This document shows positions 44,491-53,537 of a DNA stretch of 64,000 bases, piece by piece. Positions within the stretch are counted from its first letter, which is position 1. Each line of letters starts with the position of its first letter. The notes below the pieces were generated by a model. That model searched no databases and was not told where the DNA came from. It worked only from the letters and a program-made list of their open reading frames with translations. Both the position numbers and the translations under genes were made by a program. The DNA comes from Fibrobacteria bacterium (GTDB lineage Bacteria; Fibrobacterota; Fibrobacteria; UBA5070): positions 372,001-436,000 of the forward strand of contig JACKCV010000003.1 in NCBI GenBank assembly GCA_020633825.1, given 5' to 3'.

Positions 44491-45951
44491 TCAATTTTCA
44501 ACGCAACGCAGGGCGAAAGCTGTCGACTTGGAGTAGGAATTCCGCACGACGTTCGGGCCATTGTGTCCGAAATACCGGTACCACCCTTCGACAGAATCTG
44601 CGGATGAGGAGCTCCAAAGGTTCGCGTAGAGGGGCGATTCACTGAATTCCCCTGTGACACGGCGCGAGCCACTCGGGAGGACGCGGAATCCGAAGGCATC
44701 GTTCCCGTTGCCGGATGCGGATCCATACGGTGCCCACCCCGCGGTGGACTTGAGGTACAAGGCTTCCTGGAGGTTCCCGGACGTTCCAGCAACGACGGCC
44801 AGAACGTCTGCCCATTCGGCGTCGGAGGGGATGTGCCATCCCGAGGGGCAGACACCGCGGACCTGGTCGCCAGAGCTCGCCGACTGGCCATTCCTGGCGG
44901 ACTCCCACGTGTACAACCGTCCGTACTTGGCGCCGCTGTCGGGGCTGTTGTCGTACCACCAGGAACTGTCCACCGCGTAGTTCAGGTTCTCCGCCATCCA
45001 GGTTTGGGATCCGATTTGGACCGTGCGGTAGATCTGGCCATCGCGATCGTCCTGCAGCAACCCGTAGGTGATGGCGGAATTCCAGGGGATCCCGAAATCC
45101 CCTTTGCTGTAGGTCACCAGGGAGGTGTCCTCGTAGGAAACGTCGACCTCCACGATTCCCACCGTCCCCAGCAGGACGGAGAAGGAGGCCATCCCCGCCG
45201 GGGGAAGGCGAGGGCCCACCCAGCGGAGCCGAAGGGCATGGCCCTGGCTGTTCCCGGAGACCACCGCCAGGGTCGTGTCCAGCGAATAGAGGAGAGTGTC
45301 CAGATCCCAGGGCTGCCCGTACACCCGGATGCCGATGGAATGATCCACGCCGGTCGGGTCCGCGGAGAGGTAGTCCCGATCCATCGCCACCGTATCCCCG
45401 ACGCGCGTCTGCTTGGCCACAGACGAATCGCCCCAGACTTGTCCGTCCACCTCCACAACGAATCGCGTCAGACTGTCCAGGACCGGAAACCGGACTTTCA
45501 GGGAGCTGAAGCGTGCATCGAGGGAGAGGGAAACGTTCGTGGTTCGTTGGGGTAGGACGCGAAACACTTCGCTTCCCCGGTACAGCACGGAATCGCGCTG
45601 GTCGAGGCCGGTCACGTCGAGGGTCCAGTTCCGCTGGGAAGGAAGCGAGTATTCCTTGGCGACGAGTCCGCTTCCCGACAGAGCGAGGGTGTCGAACACG
45701 GAGTCCGACGCGTCGGAGCGAAGGGCGACCAGCAGACGCGTGGGGTCCATCGAGACCGCACGAGCCAGGACGCCGACGGGACCGAGGCCGACGGAAAGTG
45801 TCACGCGACCCGAAGGGGACGACAGGGATTCCGGACCGGTGGTGGACGGGGAATCCGATCGGGAGTCGCAACTCGCCAGAAGGGAGGACATCAAAAGGAC
45901 TGCGGGCAGGGTCAGCGCGGAACCTGGAAACCATCGCGGTGGCAACAGCAT
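44491..45951 (-). CDS. Lipoprotein with Fibrobacter major paralogous (TIGR02145) domain
   Basis: A protein of 486 residues. ATG at 45951 has GGAG 8 bases upstream. The signal peptide ends LLASC, a lipobox. Residues about 40-310 are beta-rich and unassigned (VTLSVGLGPVGVL; VVEVDGQVWGDSS). From about 315 the sequence is the domain described as a major paralogous family of Fibrobacter succinogenes: DGQIYRTVQIGSQTWMAENL, then GVCPSGWHIPSDAEW and the ending STAFALRCVEN. The domain occurs in many surface proteins of this phylum and its job is not known. This gene is good evidence for the phylum assignment. Confidence 0.9.
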   Translation of the reverse strand: MLLPPRWFPGSALTLPAVLLMSSLLASCDSRSDSPSTTGPESLSSPSGRVTLSVGLGPVGVLARAVSMDPTRLLVALRSDASDSVFDTLALSGSGLVAKEYSLPSQRNWTLDVTGLDQRDSVLYRGSEVFRVLPQRTTNVSLSLDARFSSLKVRFPVLDSLTRFVVEVDGQVWGDSSVAKQTRVGDTVAMDRDYLSADPTGVDHSIGIRVYGQPWDLDTLLYSLDTTLAVVSGNSQGHALRLRWVGPRLPPAGMASFSVLLGTVGIVEVDVSYEDTSLVTYSKGDFGIPWNSAITYGLLQDDRDGQIYRTVQIGSQTWMAENLNYAVDSSWWYDNSPDSGAKYGRLYTWESARNGQSASSGDQVRGVCPSGWHIPSDAEWADVLAVVAGTSGNLQEALYLKSTAGWAPYGSASGNGNDAFGFRVLPSGSRRVTGEFSESPLYANLWSSSSADSVEGWYRYFGHNGPNVVRNSYSKSTAFALRCVEN

Positions 45952-46363
45952 GGGGGTGACTCCTGGATCAAGGAAGTGGATGCTCCCAATCTGTTGCGCT
46001 TTGTTCGCATTCTCAATGTCGCTTTTTCGCGACAGAGGTGTCCGAGTCCCCCGGTTTGGGATCGAATGCCTGGTTTGAGCCACTCCTGGATGGTGGACTC
46101 GGAGGGTGATCGACGTTGGCATCAGCATCTATGATCTGAAGCGAATGGACAGGAGGTCGGCTCGTCCCTGAAGTCAGCCTGATGAGCGACGATGATCACC
46201 ATCCCATGCATTGGAGGTCAAACTCCATCCTCGGGATAAACACACTGTCCACCCGATGGATCTCCTCGATCCAACGAAGATTCTTGGCATCCCGCTCCAA
46301 AGCCTTGATCGGTTCTCCGCTCTGGCCAGGTGATTCATAAGAAAGCCAGATCGGTTCCTCAGC
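45952..46363. other. Intergenic region with a 45-codon open stretch following a stop codon
   Basis: About 410 bp. The frame of the coiled-coil gene 46364-47803 stays open for about 45 more codons beyond its TGA stop, to about 46206, with plausible protein composition (for example NLRWIEEIHRVDSVFI). It could be the decayed end of a longer protein. A small hairpin TGTCGC/GCGACA lies near 46018-46035. The promoter of the lipoprotein gene 44491-45951 should also be here. Confidence 0.35.
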
Positions 46364-47803
46364 TCAGCAGCCGGTCACTTTCGCGTTGACCAGTCGGATC
46401 CTTTCGATATCCTCGCAGCGTCCCTTGACGATCGGCGAGATGTCCTTCCAGTCGAATCCTCCGATGAAGTTGTACTCCTTGTACTGGCCGAGAAAGAGGG
46501 ATTCGCAAAGAATGTCGGCCGTGACCGTGACGCACGAGACGAGATCCCTGCTCAAGCCCAGCTTGTCCTTGTCGGTGACCTTCACGGCGATCCCCCCCGG
46601 TCCCCGCACCGCGCGAAGTTGGATGATCGACGAGGCTCGGGCGTACTCTTGCCTGGCGCGTTCGGCCTTGGCCTGCCGATCCCGCGCATCCTTTTCCTCG
46701 CGATCCCGCCGATCCTGTTCCTTCTGGCGTGCCGCCGCCACCGCAGCCCGTTCACGCTCCTGCTGGGCCTTCAGGTCGGCTTCCCGCCTCTGGCGCGCCG
46801 ATCGTTCCTCCTCCTGCCGGAGCTCCAGTTCCCGGTTCCGATTCGTCCGTTCCTTTTCCTCGCGCGCCATCCGGACTTCGACCTCCGCGTTCCTGCGGAC
46901 CCGCTCCCTCTCCTTGCGGTCGCGTTCCTCTTGCTCGCGTCGCACCCCGTCCTGCCGGATCCGTTCGATTTCCTCGCGGCTCCTGCGAGCCTCCTCGGCC
47001 GTGGTCTTGACCAATTTGTCCATTTCCGCGACGAACATCTGGCGATTCCTAGCCTCCATCTGTTTCTCGTTCCGCCTCACGTCGTCGGCGATTCGAGCCA
47101 TCTCAGCCGCCAACTGCCGGTTCTTGGCATCCTGAGCGTCCAAGTCCTCGATCAGCTTGCGGTACTTCCTCTCGATCTTGGCCATCCGGGCATCGTAGGT
47201 CGCATGGGCATCCTCCGTCATCCAGCCGACCTTCCGCGGATCGACCGCATCCCGGCAGAACCGGTCCAGACCGCCGAGGTAGCCGTCCATCTGCCGACGG
47301 AACGAGCGATCCGCCTCGAAGGCCTTCTCGGCACTCCGCCTCGCGGACTGGTAACTCCGGTCGAACTCCGACCGGCATTCGCTCGAGCTGCGTGCCAAGC
47401 ACAGCCCGAAGTCCATCCAAGTCCCCAAGCCCGCGTGGGTCGACTGGTGGATCCGTTCCGCAGTCTGCACGAATTCCATCTGGCACCGACTTGCGTCGGC
47501 GGCGTCGACGTATCGCAAGGCGAGCTCCTTCACCTTGGGGTCCAGGCCCGGCTTCGAAAGCCCCTGGTTGACGTAGCGCCGTCCCTCCGCCGTCGATCCC
47601 TTCTGGAGCAACACCAGACCTTCGTACACGGCGACCTCGGGAGAAACGCCAACCAAAGGTTCGCAGCGCTTGCTCCAGACCCTGAGGGACAGCTTGTTCT
47701 GGTCGGCCCAGTGCCGACCAAGTTCGCGTGCGCACTGGTCGGCGCCGTATCCGTGGACCCCGTCCAGAGCGAGCATGAGGACCATCGCAGTGGAGATCGA
47801 CAT
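46364..47803 (-). CDS. Exported coiled-coil protein, unknown
   Basis: A protein of 479 residues. ATG at 47803 has GGAG 5 bases upstream. Residues 1-20 are a signal peptide. Residues about 25-180 are helical with scattered cysteines (AADASRCQMEFVQTAERIHQ). Residues about 195-400 are a long, highly charged E/R/K/Q coiled coil (REEIERIRQDGVRREQEERD). A compact C-terminal domain (about 405-479) carries three cysteines. It starts 1 bp after the stop of the lipoprotein gene 47805-49079, so the two are translated together and may act as a pair in the periplasm or at the surface. Function unknown. Confidence 0.65.
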   Translation of the reverse strand: MSISTAMVLMLALDGVHGYGADQCARELGRHWADQNKLSLRVWSKRCEPLVGVSPEVAVYEGLVLLQKGSTAEGRRYVNQGLSKPGLDPKVKELALRYVDAADASRCQMEFVQTAERIHQSTHAGLGTWMDFGLCLARSSSECRSEFDRSYQSARRSAEKAFEADRSFRRQMDGYLGGLDRFCRDAVDPRKVGWMTEDAHATYDARMAKIERKYRKLIEDLDAQDAKNRQLAAEMARIADDVRRNEKQMEARNRQMFVAEMDKLVKTTAEEARRSREEIERIRQDGVRREQEERDRKERERVRRNAEVEVRMAREEKERTNRNRELELRQEEERSARQRREADLKAQQERERAAVAAARQKEQDRRDREEKDARDRQAKAERARQEYARASSIIQLRAVRGPGGIAVKVTDKDKLGLSRDLVSCVTVTADILCESLFLGQYKEYNFIGGFDWKDISPIVKGRCEDIERIRLVNAKVTGC

Positions 47804-47804
47804 G

Positions 47805-49079
47805 TCAGCTCCCGTAGAAGCAGGAAAGCATGTGACGGGCGCTCTCTCCGCTCGACCGTTCGCATTCGTGGGCCTTGAGCGCGTCGGTCGCCTGCATGTC
47901 GTCGAAGTACCGTTCGAACCAGGATTCGTAGATCTCCGGGGACAATTCGAACTCGTCTTCCCCCCGCGCGCGCACCTGTCCCTTCCACGAAACGGCGTAC
48001 TTGAAGCGGACTTTTCCATCGCGCGTCAATCGCCCTCGCGGCGAGAATTCCGCCTTCCCCCCGTAGACCATCTGGAAACGACCCTGGTAATCCGTGGTTG
48101 CCCGGGCATCGAATCCGTCGAGGGAAAACTCCACAGGAAACCCCGAGGCAGGTTTGCCCACCATGGATTCCACACGCTGATCGGGAAGAGATCGCGCGAC
48201 GCTCAAACCTTCGAAATGGATGAACCTTCCTTCGATCCGATCCAGTTTGCTGCCTGGCACCCGGAAATGAATTTCGGCGGGAATCGGATTCGTGCTCCAG
48301 GTCACTTTGGCAAGGCGCGGAGGCCCTTCGAGCCGCCCCGACCGAAGGCGGAGGGATCCGTACTGGACAGGCAACTGCCGGCCTCGCGGAAACCGGTCCA
48401 GGTACTGGGTCTTGACATTGAAGGGCTCCAGAAAGACCTGCTGGAAGTCGGGCAACGTCACCCGCACCCAAGCATTCCCTTGTTGGAAAGCCGTCCGTGC
48501 CAGCGGCTCACGACAGGCAGCGGAATTCGACCGCTGCTTCCAATAGGTGGCCGCCAATCCCGCTGCTCCAAGACCGGCGAAGATCCATCCGCCCAGGGAC
48601 ACGTCCTCAGCATTCATGGAGTTTCTGTCGTCATTCGCTGGGTTGTCGTCCAGGACAGTATTCGCAACGACCAAGGTGGCCACTCCCGCAAGGGTGCTCA
48701 GGACGAAAATCGGGTAGGGAGGATCTTCGACCCCGCATTCGAAGACCTCCCCCTTCACACGGTCCTGCTGGACGACGGCGTAGGTCTCGACCTTCCGGCA
48801 GGATTGGGTCAACTTGAAACCCGATGCATCCTTGGTCAACGCGGGTACCGGGTCGCACGTCTGAGTATCCCCCTTCCTTGTTTTCTTCGTCGAGGACGGA
48901 TCCGGAGAGGTCACGAATCGCGTCATGGAGGAGCCATCGCCGGCGACTCGGACCTCGGCCGATGCGGAATATGGCGCACTCCCTCCGGGGGCCGAGCCCG
49001 CGCAGGCGGACAACATGGAGATCAGCAGGGTGGCCGCGCACATCAGACGGACGGAGACTCTCTCGAGAACGATTCGCAT
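47805..49079 (-). CDS. Lipoprotein with two internal hydrophobic segments, unknown
   Basis: A protein of 424 residues. ATG at 49079 follows GGAGG. The signal peptide ends ISMLSAC, a lipobox. Two hydrophobic stretches (PIFVLSTLAGVATLVVAN; GGWIFAGLGAAGLAATYW) at about residues 125-185 could span or dip into a membrane. The remainder is beta-rich with tails containing FPRGRQLPVQYGSLRLR and YGGKAEFSPRGRLTR. The coiled-coil gene follows 1 bp later. No family is recognised. Confidence 0.6.
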   Translation of the reverse strand: MRIVLERVSVRLMCAATLLISMLSACAGSAPGGSAPYSASAEVRVAGDGSSMTRFVTSPDPSSTKKTRKGDTQTCDPVPALTKDASGFKLTQSCRKVETYAVVQQDRVKGEVFECGVEDPPYPIFVLSTLAGVATLVVANTVLDDNPANDDRNSMNAEDVSLGGWIFAGLGAAGLAATYWKQRSNSAACREPLARTAFQQGNAWVRVTLPDFQQVFLEPFNVKTQYLDRFPRGRQLPVQYGSLRLRSGRLEGPPRLAKVTWSTNPIPAEIHFRVPGSKLDRIEGRFIHFEGLSVARSLPDQRVESMVGKPASGFPVEFSLDGFDARATTDYQGRFQMVYGGKAEFSPRGRLTRDGKVRFKYAVSWKGQVRARGEDEFELSPEIYESWFERYFDDMQATDALKAHECERSSGESARHMLSCFYGS

Positions 49080-49516
49080 GGGACCTCCGACGCTTATCCG
49101 CACACACGGTCGGCGGACATCGATCGCGCAACGAATCTACCCCAATGCATCGACGATTCAATGTCGAGTTTCCTCGACATTCCGGGAACTTTTCATCCAC
49201 CTTCATCCCAGGGTACAGACAGATTCTGGATCCCTCTTGCGAAGCACGCAGGAGTCTCCAGCCGTCCATCGGCAACCCATGCCCCCCCCTTCCGCCATTC
49301 ACCCGGAAAACTGCGCCTTCCGCAACGACCATCCGAAGGAACTGGAATCGCTGTCGGTGCAGGTTGCCTGTATCGCCCGGGAATGCCAGAGGGTTCGATT
49401 GGGGAAAGTTGCCATCTCCGGACAATTCCTCGTGGTGGAGTGTTCCATCGCTCAGACCCTTAGTCCTCGTGGCCCCGCCAGTCGGGAATCGAACCGTGAA
49501 CGGGCAAACGCCCGGG
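49080..49516. other. Intergenic region of about 440 bp; hairpin near the kinase end
   Basis: No gene is supported. A CGGGC/GCCCG hairpin (near 49505-49520) follows the histidine-kinase stop and may end that transcript; the sequence around it (GGTTCGATTCCC on the minus strand) resembles a tRNA T-arm but no tRNA can be folded. The rest should carry the promoter for the lipoprotein/coiled-coil pair. Confidence 0.4.
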
Positions 49517-51325
49517 CTACCGGATGGATCGGATCCGGACCACCACGCCATCGCCTGTCGGAGAATTCCCGCATTCCATGGTACATCCGAGCATTTGGGC
49601 GCGGCGTCGCATGCCTCGCAGGCCCATGCCTTCCACCGGGGAGCCGGGAAACGGGCTTCCATCGTTGGTGATCGTCATCGAACCGGGTTCGATTTCCACC
49701 AGGACTTCCCTCGCCCGCCCATGGCGCACGGCATTTCCCACCGTCTCTTGCGCGATCCGGTACCATGCCACAGCCTCGGATTCGGCGATCTCCGGCATAT
49801 CTCCCCGGACCTCGATGCGCAACTCCCCCGAACGCATCCAGGACTCCGCCAGTCGATCCAGAGCCGACCTCAATCCCCCTTCCATCAATTCGGGAGGATA
49901 GATGCGGCGCGCGCTTTGACGTACCGACTCGATGATCTTCCGCATTTCGGATCCCACCTTCTCGGCGACCTCGGGATTCCCGTGCAGGACCCCGCGCAGC
50001 CAAAGGCCCGCTGCTGCCAGATCCTGTCCGATCCCGTCGTGCAGATCGAGGGCCGTCCCGCGGAGGTGGCGTTCCGTCTCGACGGTCAAGCGATCCGCGA
50101 AGTTCCGTTCCAGCTCCAGGAGACGCTCCAGGACCCTCTGATGCTCCCGACGTTCCCGGATCACCTTCGTCACCAAGGCGAAGGAGAGCGCGCTGTTCTC
50201 GAGGACGAGGGCGCAGGCGACCAGGATGGTCCGTTTCTCGTACATCCAGGGAAGGTGGAGCACTTCGGCCAGCACACCGAGGACCAGCGAAACGGCCATC
50301 GGAAGCATCGCCAGCAGAACCCAGCGAGCCATGAGATCTTTGCGCGTACGAGCCGCCACCAGGCCGAGGGAAAGCAGGTGCACCGCGATTTCCAGGATTT
50401 CGATGCGGTTCCCGAAATACAGGAGTTCGAAGAACACGCGCGTGACCGGATACAGCAGCTGCGACGCGGCGCACAGGAGCAGGAACAAACTGCCGCCCCA
50501 AAGGAGGGTCCCCATGCGCGGGAAATGGTTTCGCAAGGAAAGGAGCGACACCAAGAACAGCCCCATGGCGCCGAACAGCGCGATGGATGTCGTGGTTCGA
50601 TCGATGTGGTTGATCATCGGGATTTCGCGCCAAATCATCCCCCAACCGCGATGCATCAACGCCGTCAGAAGGAGTACCACGAACAACTCGTACACCACGT
50701 ACCACAGGTGGGAAGGGCGCCGAACGATCAGGGCCAGCCAGATCGCCACCAGGAGGTTCGCCACGAGCAACCCCAGCAGGAATCCATCTCGAACGGCTCC
50801 ATGCTCCATGCTGGCGAAGAATTCCGTCTCCGGGTAGATCTTCACCACCAGTCCGAGGCGGCCATGGCTTCCCACCACCTGGATGTGGGTCGTCTGCCGC
50901 CCGCTGTCGAGGTCGATCGGCATCCACATCGCATGCCAGGGAACGCTCCAGCGTGAGCGAGGGATCCCGTCTCCGATCCAACCCGAGGCTTTCCCTCCGC
51001 ACTCCACCCTCACCGAGTCGATCCCGGGGTAGTCGACCAACACCCACCAGCGACCTGGCCGACGAACCTCGAGCGGGATCCTCAGGAGGGATTTTCCGCT
51101 CTTCCATCCCAGCCACACCGCACCACCGTTCATGATCTCGAAGGAGCTGTCCGGTATCTCCCGCCAATGCGAAGGATCATCCGCATGGGGACCGACATGC
51201 CGCAGCACCTGCATTCCGGATGGATTCACGAGAAGACCATGATCCATGACCGCCATGGGAGGCACAGGGTCTGCGTAAGCGAACGCCACCAGGATCGAGA
51301 GGAACACCCCCCACACTGTCCCCAT
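49517..51325 (-). CDS. 7TMR-DISM sensor histidine kinase (NarX/DesK type)
   Basis: A membrane protein of 602 residues. A signal-like segment and an extracytoplasmic beta-rich sensor (about 20-175) are followed by seven membrane helices (about 180-385), the 7TMR-DISM layout. A HisKA_3 dimerisation domain carries His429 in LDLHDGIGQDL, and a HATPase domain has TVGNAVRHGRA and GMGLRGMRRRAQML. It should phosphorylate the adjacent regulator, whose stop overlaps its start by one base (TGATG). The stimulus is unknown; DISM sensors often bind carbohydrates. Confidence 0.9.
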   Translation of the reverse strand: MGTVWGVFLSILVAFAYADPVPPMAVMDHGLLVNPSGMQVLRHVGPHADDPSHWREIPDSSFEIMNGGAVWLGWKSGKSLLRIPLEVRRPGRWWVLVDYPGIDSVRVECGGKASGWIGDGIPRSRWSVPWHAMWMPIDLDSGRQTTHIQVVGSHGRLGLVVKIYPETEFFASMEHGAVRDGFLLGLLVANLLVAIWLALIVRRPSHLWYVVYELFVVLLLTALMHRGWGMIWREIPMINHIDRTTTSIALFGAMGLFLVSLLSLRNHFPRMGTLLWGGSLFLLLCAASQLLYPVTRVFFELLYFGNRIEILEIAVHLLSLGLVAARTRKDLMARWVLLAMLPMAVSLVLGVLAEVLHLPWMYEKRTILVACALVLENSALSFALVTKVIRERREHQRVLERLLELERNFADRLTVETERHLRGTALDLHDGIGQDLAAAGLWLRGVLHGNPEVAEKVGSEMRKIIESVRQSARRIYPPELMEGGLRSALDRLAESWMRSGELRIEVRGDMPEIAESEAVAWYRIAQETVGNAVRHGRAREVLVEIEPGSMTITNDGSPFPGSPVEGMGLRGMRRRAQMLGCTMECGNSPTGDGVVVRIRSIR

Positions 51326-51909
51326 CAGAGGGTTCCCCGAGCCGCGGCCCACCGGAACAATTCCCGCACTCCGGTGAGACCGATCTTCCGGAGCAGCCTC
51401 CCGGTATGGGTCTGGACCGAGCTTTGCGAAATCTCGAGGGTTCGAGCGATGTCCTTGGGGCCCTTCCCTTCAAGGAGAAGATCCATGACCTCCCTCTCGC
51501 GGGTGGAGAAAAGGTCGGTGCCGAACGGATCTGCCCCTGAAAAGTCCTTCTCCCCGGACAGGATCCGAACCATCGCGCGCTCCAGCACCTCGGGGTCGCT
51601 CGACTTGGACACGAATCCCCAGGCTCCCGCGGCCCGGGAACGCCGCAGGATCTCGGGAGAGTTGTGCATGGTATGCACAAGCACCGGCTGGTCGAGGCCC
51701 ACGCTCTCCAGGACATCCAACCCGTTTTCGCCGGGGAAGGTCTGGTCCATCACAACCAGATCCCACCGACGTTCCAGCAACCGCTCGCGCAGGGATTGCG
51801 CATCGGATACCTCGACCACGAACGCCTCGGGACGAAGGATTCCGACCAGCGTTCGAATGCCGAGGAGCATGGCATGGTGGTCGTCGGCGAGGAGGATCGC
51901 GGGAATCAT
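51325..51909 (-). CDS. NarL/FixJ-type response regulator
   Basis: A protein of 194 residues. The receiver domain has the acidic pair at Asp9-Asp10, phosphoacceptor Asp55 (VVMDQTFPG) and a conserved Lys in GFVSKSS. The C-terminal LuxR-type HTH (about 132-190) reads FSTREREVMDLLLEGKGPKD then LEISQSSVQTHTGRLLRKI. First gene of the two-gene operon with the kinase. The second insertion sequence ends about 130 bp upstream and may affect its promoter. Confidence 0.92.
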   Translation of the reverse strand: MIPAILLADDHHAMLLGIRTLVGILRPEAFVVEVSDAQSLRERLLERRWDLVVMDQTFPGENGLDVLESVGLDQPVLVHTMHNSPEILRRSRAAGAWGFVSKSSDPEVLERAMVRILSGEKDFSGADPFGTDLFSTREREVMDLLLEGKGPKDIARTLEISQSSVQTHTGRLLRKIGLTGVRELFRWAAARGTL

Positions 51910-52007
51910 CCCGGGAGTCTCCGGGGGGCTTTGCCTTGCTCGAGAAGCCTTCCAAGTTCCTCTCGAAGCAACCCCCGAAAGGTTCGACCGGTGTCCATGC
52001 CCTACAT

Positions 52008-52034
52008 GATATACCCTGACTTATTGAATATCAA
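52008..52034 (-). promoter_or_regulatory. Possible promoter of the two-component operon
   Basis: On the minus strand TTGATA (52034-52029) and TATATC (52013-52008) are 15 bases apart, a slightly short spacing. They lie about 100 bp before the response-regulator start and directly beside the insertion sequence, whose 8-bp target duplication overlaps the -35 side. Confidence 0.35.
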
Positions 52035-52039
52035 ACTTT
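52032..52039. repeat. Target-site duplication, left copy (ISL3-type element 2)
   Basis: CAAACTTT abuts the left end of the element and is repeated exactly at 53426-53433. Confidence 0.93.
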
Positions 52040-53425
52040 GGCTCATCCGGGAAACGAGTGGGTGATTTTCGGGGTGATACCCCCTCACACCCCTGATTGG
52101 AAGTGGTCTCCAGGGTCGTCGCTCGAATCCAGATTTGGAGTATGGATTCGACGACCTGTCTCGGCCCAACTCGTTGCCATCTGAAGGGGGCCTACCGCTT
52201 CCCCGGCTTCACCCCCTCGGTCCATTTGGAGCCCCACTCCGTCGATGACGCGGCATGGGTTCTTTCCCTACGGCGTCGGGGAAAAAACCAGCCGTTGCGG
52301 ATGCTGTGGACATCGGGTCCGTGGTTGGTATGACCAGCGGGACCGACTGGTTCGGGATCTCGATCTTGGACCGTGGCGCATCTGGCTTCGGATCCCTGTC
52401 CGGCGGGTCTTCTGCACTCGGTGCCAAGCGGTGAAGACCGAGCGGATCGAATTCCTCGCCGACGTCAACCGCTATACGGATCGATACGCCCTGTGGGTGG
52501 GGCGCCAGTGCCGCGAGAAGTCGGTGAAGGCCGTTGCCGTCGAGACGGGGCTCTCCTGGGACACGGTCAAGGATCTGGACAAGCTCTACATGGCCAAGCA
52601 GTTGGAGGCGCATCCCCGCCCCGCTCCGCGCTGGATCGGACTGGACGAGATCGCCATCGCTTCCGGACACTCCTACCGCGTGATCGTCCATGACCTGGAG
52701 CACAAGCGTCCGATCTGGGTCGGCGAACGCAAAGGGAGAGGACGTGAGGCGGTCGACGACTTCTTCCAATCCCTCACGGCATCGGAGCGGGAGGGCATTG
52801 AACTGGCCGTGATGGACATGTACGGACCGTACCGGACGTCGCTGGAAGCCCACTGTCCCAACGCGGTAGTGCACTACGACCACTTCCACTTGGTCAAGAA
52901 CCTGGGCGATGCCGTCGACAAGATCCGCAAGGCCGAGTACAAGCGTCTGGATGGCGATCAGCGCCGTTACATCAAGGGTACCAAGTACATCCAGCTGTCG
53001 CACCGCGAAAACCTCGACCCCCGACGCCGCAAGGCCTTGGACGAGCTTCTGCAGGTCAATCGGCGGCTGAACAAGGCCTACTTGCTGAAGGAATCGTTCC
53101 GGCGGATCTGGACGTTCAAGTCTCCGGTCTGGGCTCGGAAGTTCTTCGACGAGTGGAGGTCCTCGTTACGGTGGCAACGACTCCAGCCTCTCGAGAAGTT
53201 CGCCGACCTCGTGGAAAGCCACTGGGACGGCATCGTCCGATCCCTCGACCCGAAGTGCAAAGTCCCCATGGGATTCGTCGAGGGCATGAACGCCAAGATC
53301 AGAGCCATCCAGAAGCGTGCCTACGGTCTACGAGACGAGGACTACCTCAGGCTCAAAATCCTCACGTCGACCCTGCCAAGACTCTGATTCGGGGCGATTC
53401 CACCCACACGAATGTCGGATGAGCC
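52040..53425 (+). mobile_element. ISL3-family insertion sequence 2, 1386 bp
   Basis: Inverted ends: GGCTCATCCG at 52040-52049 and its complement CGGATGAGCC at 53416-53425; about 20 of the first 25 bases match, including an inner GTGGGTG block. Perfect 8-bp duplications (CAAACTTT) flank it. It is a different element from number 1, with a divergent transposase. It landed at the end of the P-protein array, just past a fragment of the protease tail. Confidence 0.9.
52245..53387 (+). CDS. tnp: ISL3-family transposase, possibly frameshifted at its N-terminus
   Basis: The long frame encodes 380 residues with the zinc finger CGCCGHRVRGWYDQ, the catalytic region GLDEIAIASG and VMDMYGPYRT, and the ISL3 C-terminus (FVEGMNAKIRAIQ). 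Its first 16 or so residues do not look like a transposase start. A better N-terminus (HLKGAYRFPGF, VLSLRRRGKNQ) lies in the frame one base away, ending at a GGGGAAAAAA run near 52280-52290. A one-base insertion there, a sequencing error, or frameshifting would join them. Confidence 0.8.
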   Translation: MTRHGFFPYGVGEKTSRCGCCGHRVRGWYDQRDRLVRDLDLGPWRIWLRIPVRRVFCTRCQAVKTERIEFLADVNRYTDRYALWVGRQCREKSVKAVAVETGLSWDTVKDLDKLYMAKQLEAHPRPAPRWIGLDEIAIASGHSYRVIVHDLEHKRPIWVGERKGRGREAVDDFFQSLTASEREGIELAVMDMYGPYRTSLEAHCPNAVVHYDHFHLVKNLGDAVDKIRKAEYKRLDGDQRRYIKGTKYIQLSHRENLDPRRRKALDELLQVNRRLNKAYLLKESFRRIWTFKSPVWARKFFDEWRSSLRWQRLQPLEKFADLVESHWDGIVRSLDPKCKVPMGFVEGMNAKIRAIQKRAYGLRDEDYLRLKILTSTLPRL

Positions 53426-53433
53426 CAAACTTT
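53426..53433. repeat. Target-site duplication, right copy (ISL3-type element 2)
   Basis: CAAACTTT, identical to 52032-52039. Confidence 0.93.
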
Positions 53434-53537
53434 CAACGTTCGCCCCGCATCGATCACTCCGTCCTGGTTGCGGTCGATCGGCCTTCCCAAATGCTGGAAG
53501 GGAAGCGTTTCGCCATGGGGCATGCGGCAGGTTCTTC
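53434..53537 (-). pseudogene. Decayed fragment of the metalloprotease C-terminal tail
   Basis: About 35 codons immediately after the P1 stop, matching the protease tail: CRMPHGETLPFQ versus CRTPHGDTLPFQ, then PIDRNQDGVIDAG versus PIDWNQNGVIDAG. It has no start of its own. Restoring the sequence without the insertion sequence gives a stop codon a few residues later, so it was already broken before the insertion. It marks a third, eroded tail position in the array. Confidence 0.8.

Noticed and set aside
49440..49520. tRNA-like T-arm (GGTTCGATTCCC on the minus strand) after the kinase gene
   Set aside because: The T-stem does not pair beyond two bases, and no acceptor, D or anticodon arms can be folded around it.
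52275..52295. Programmed -1 frameshift at A-AAA-AAC in transposase 2
   Set aside because: A -1 shift leads to the third frame, not to the transposase frame; a one-base indel explains it better.
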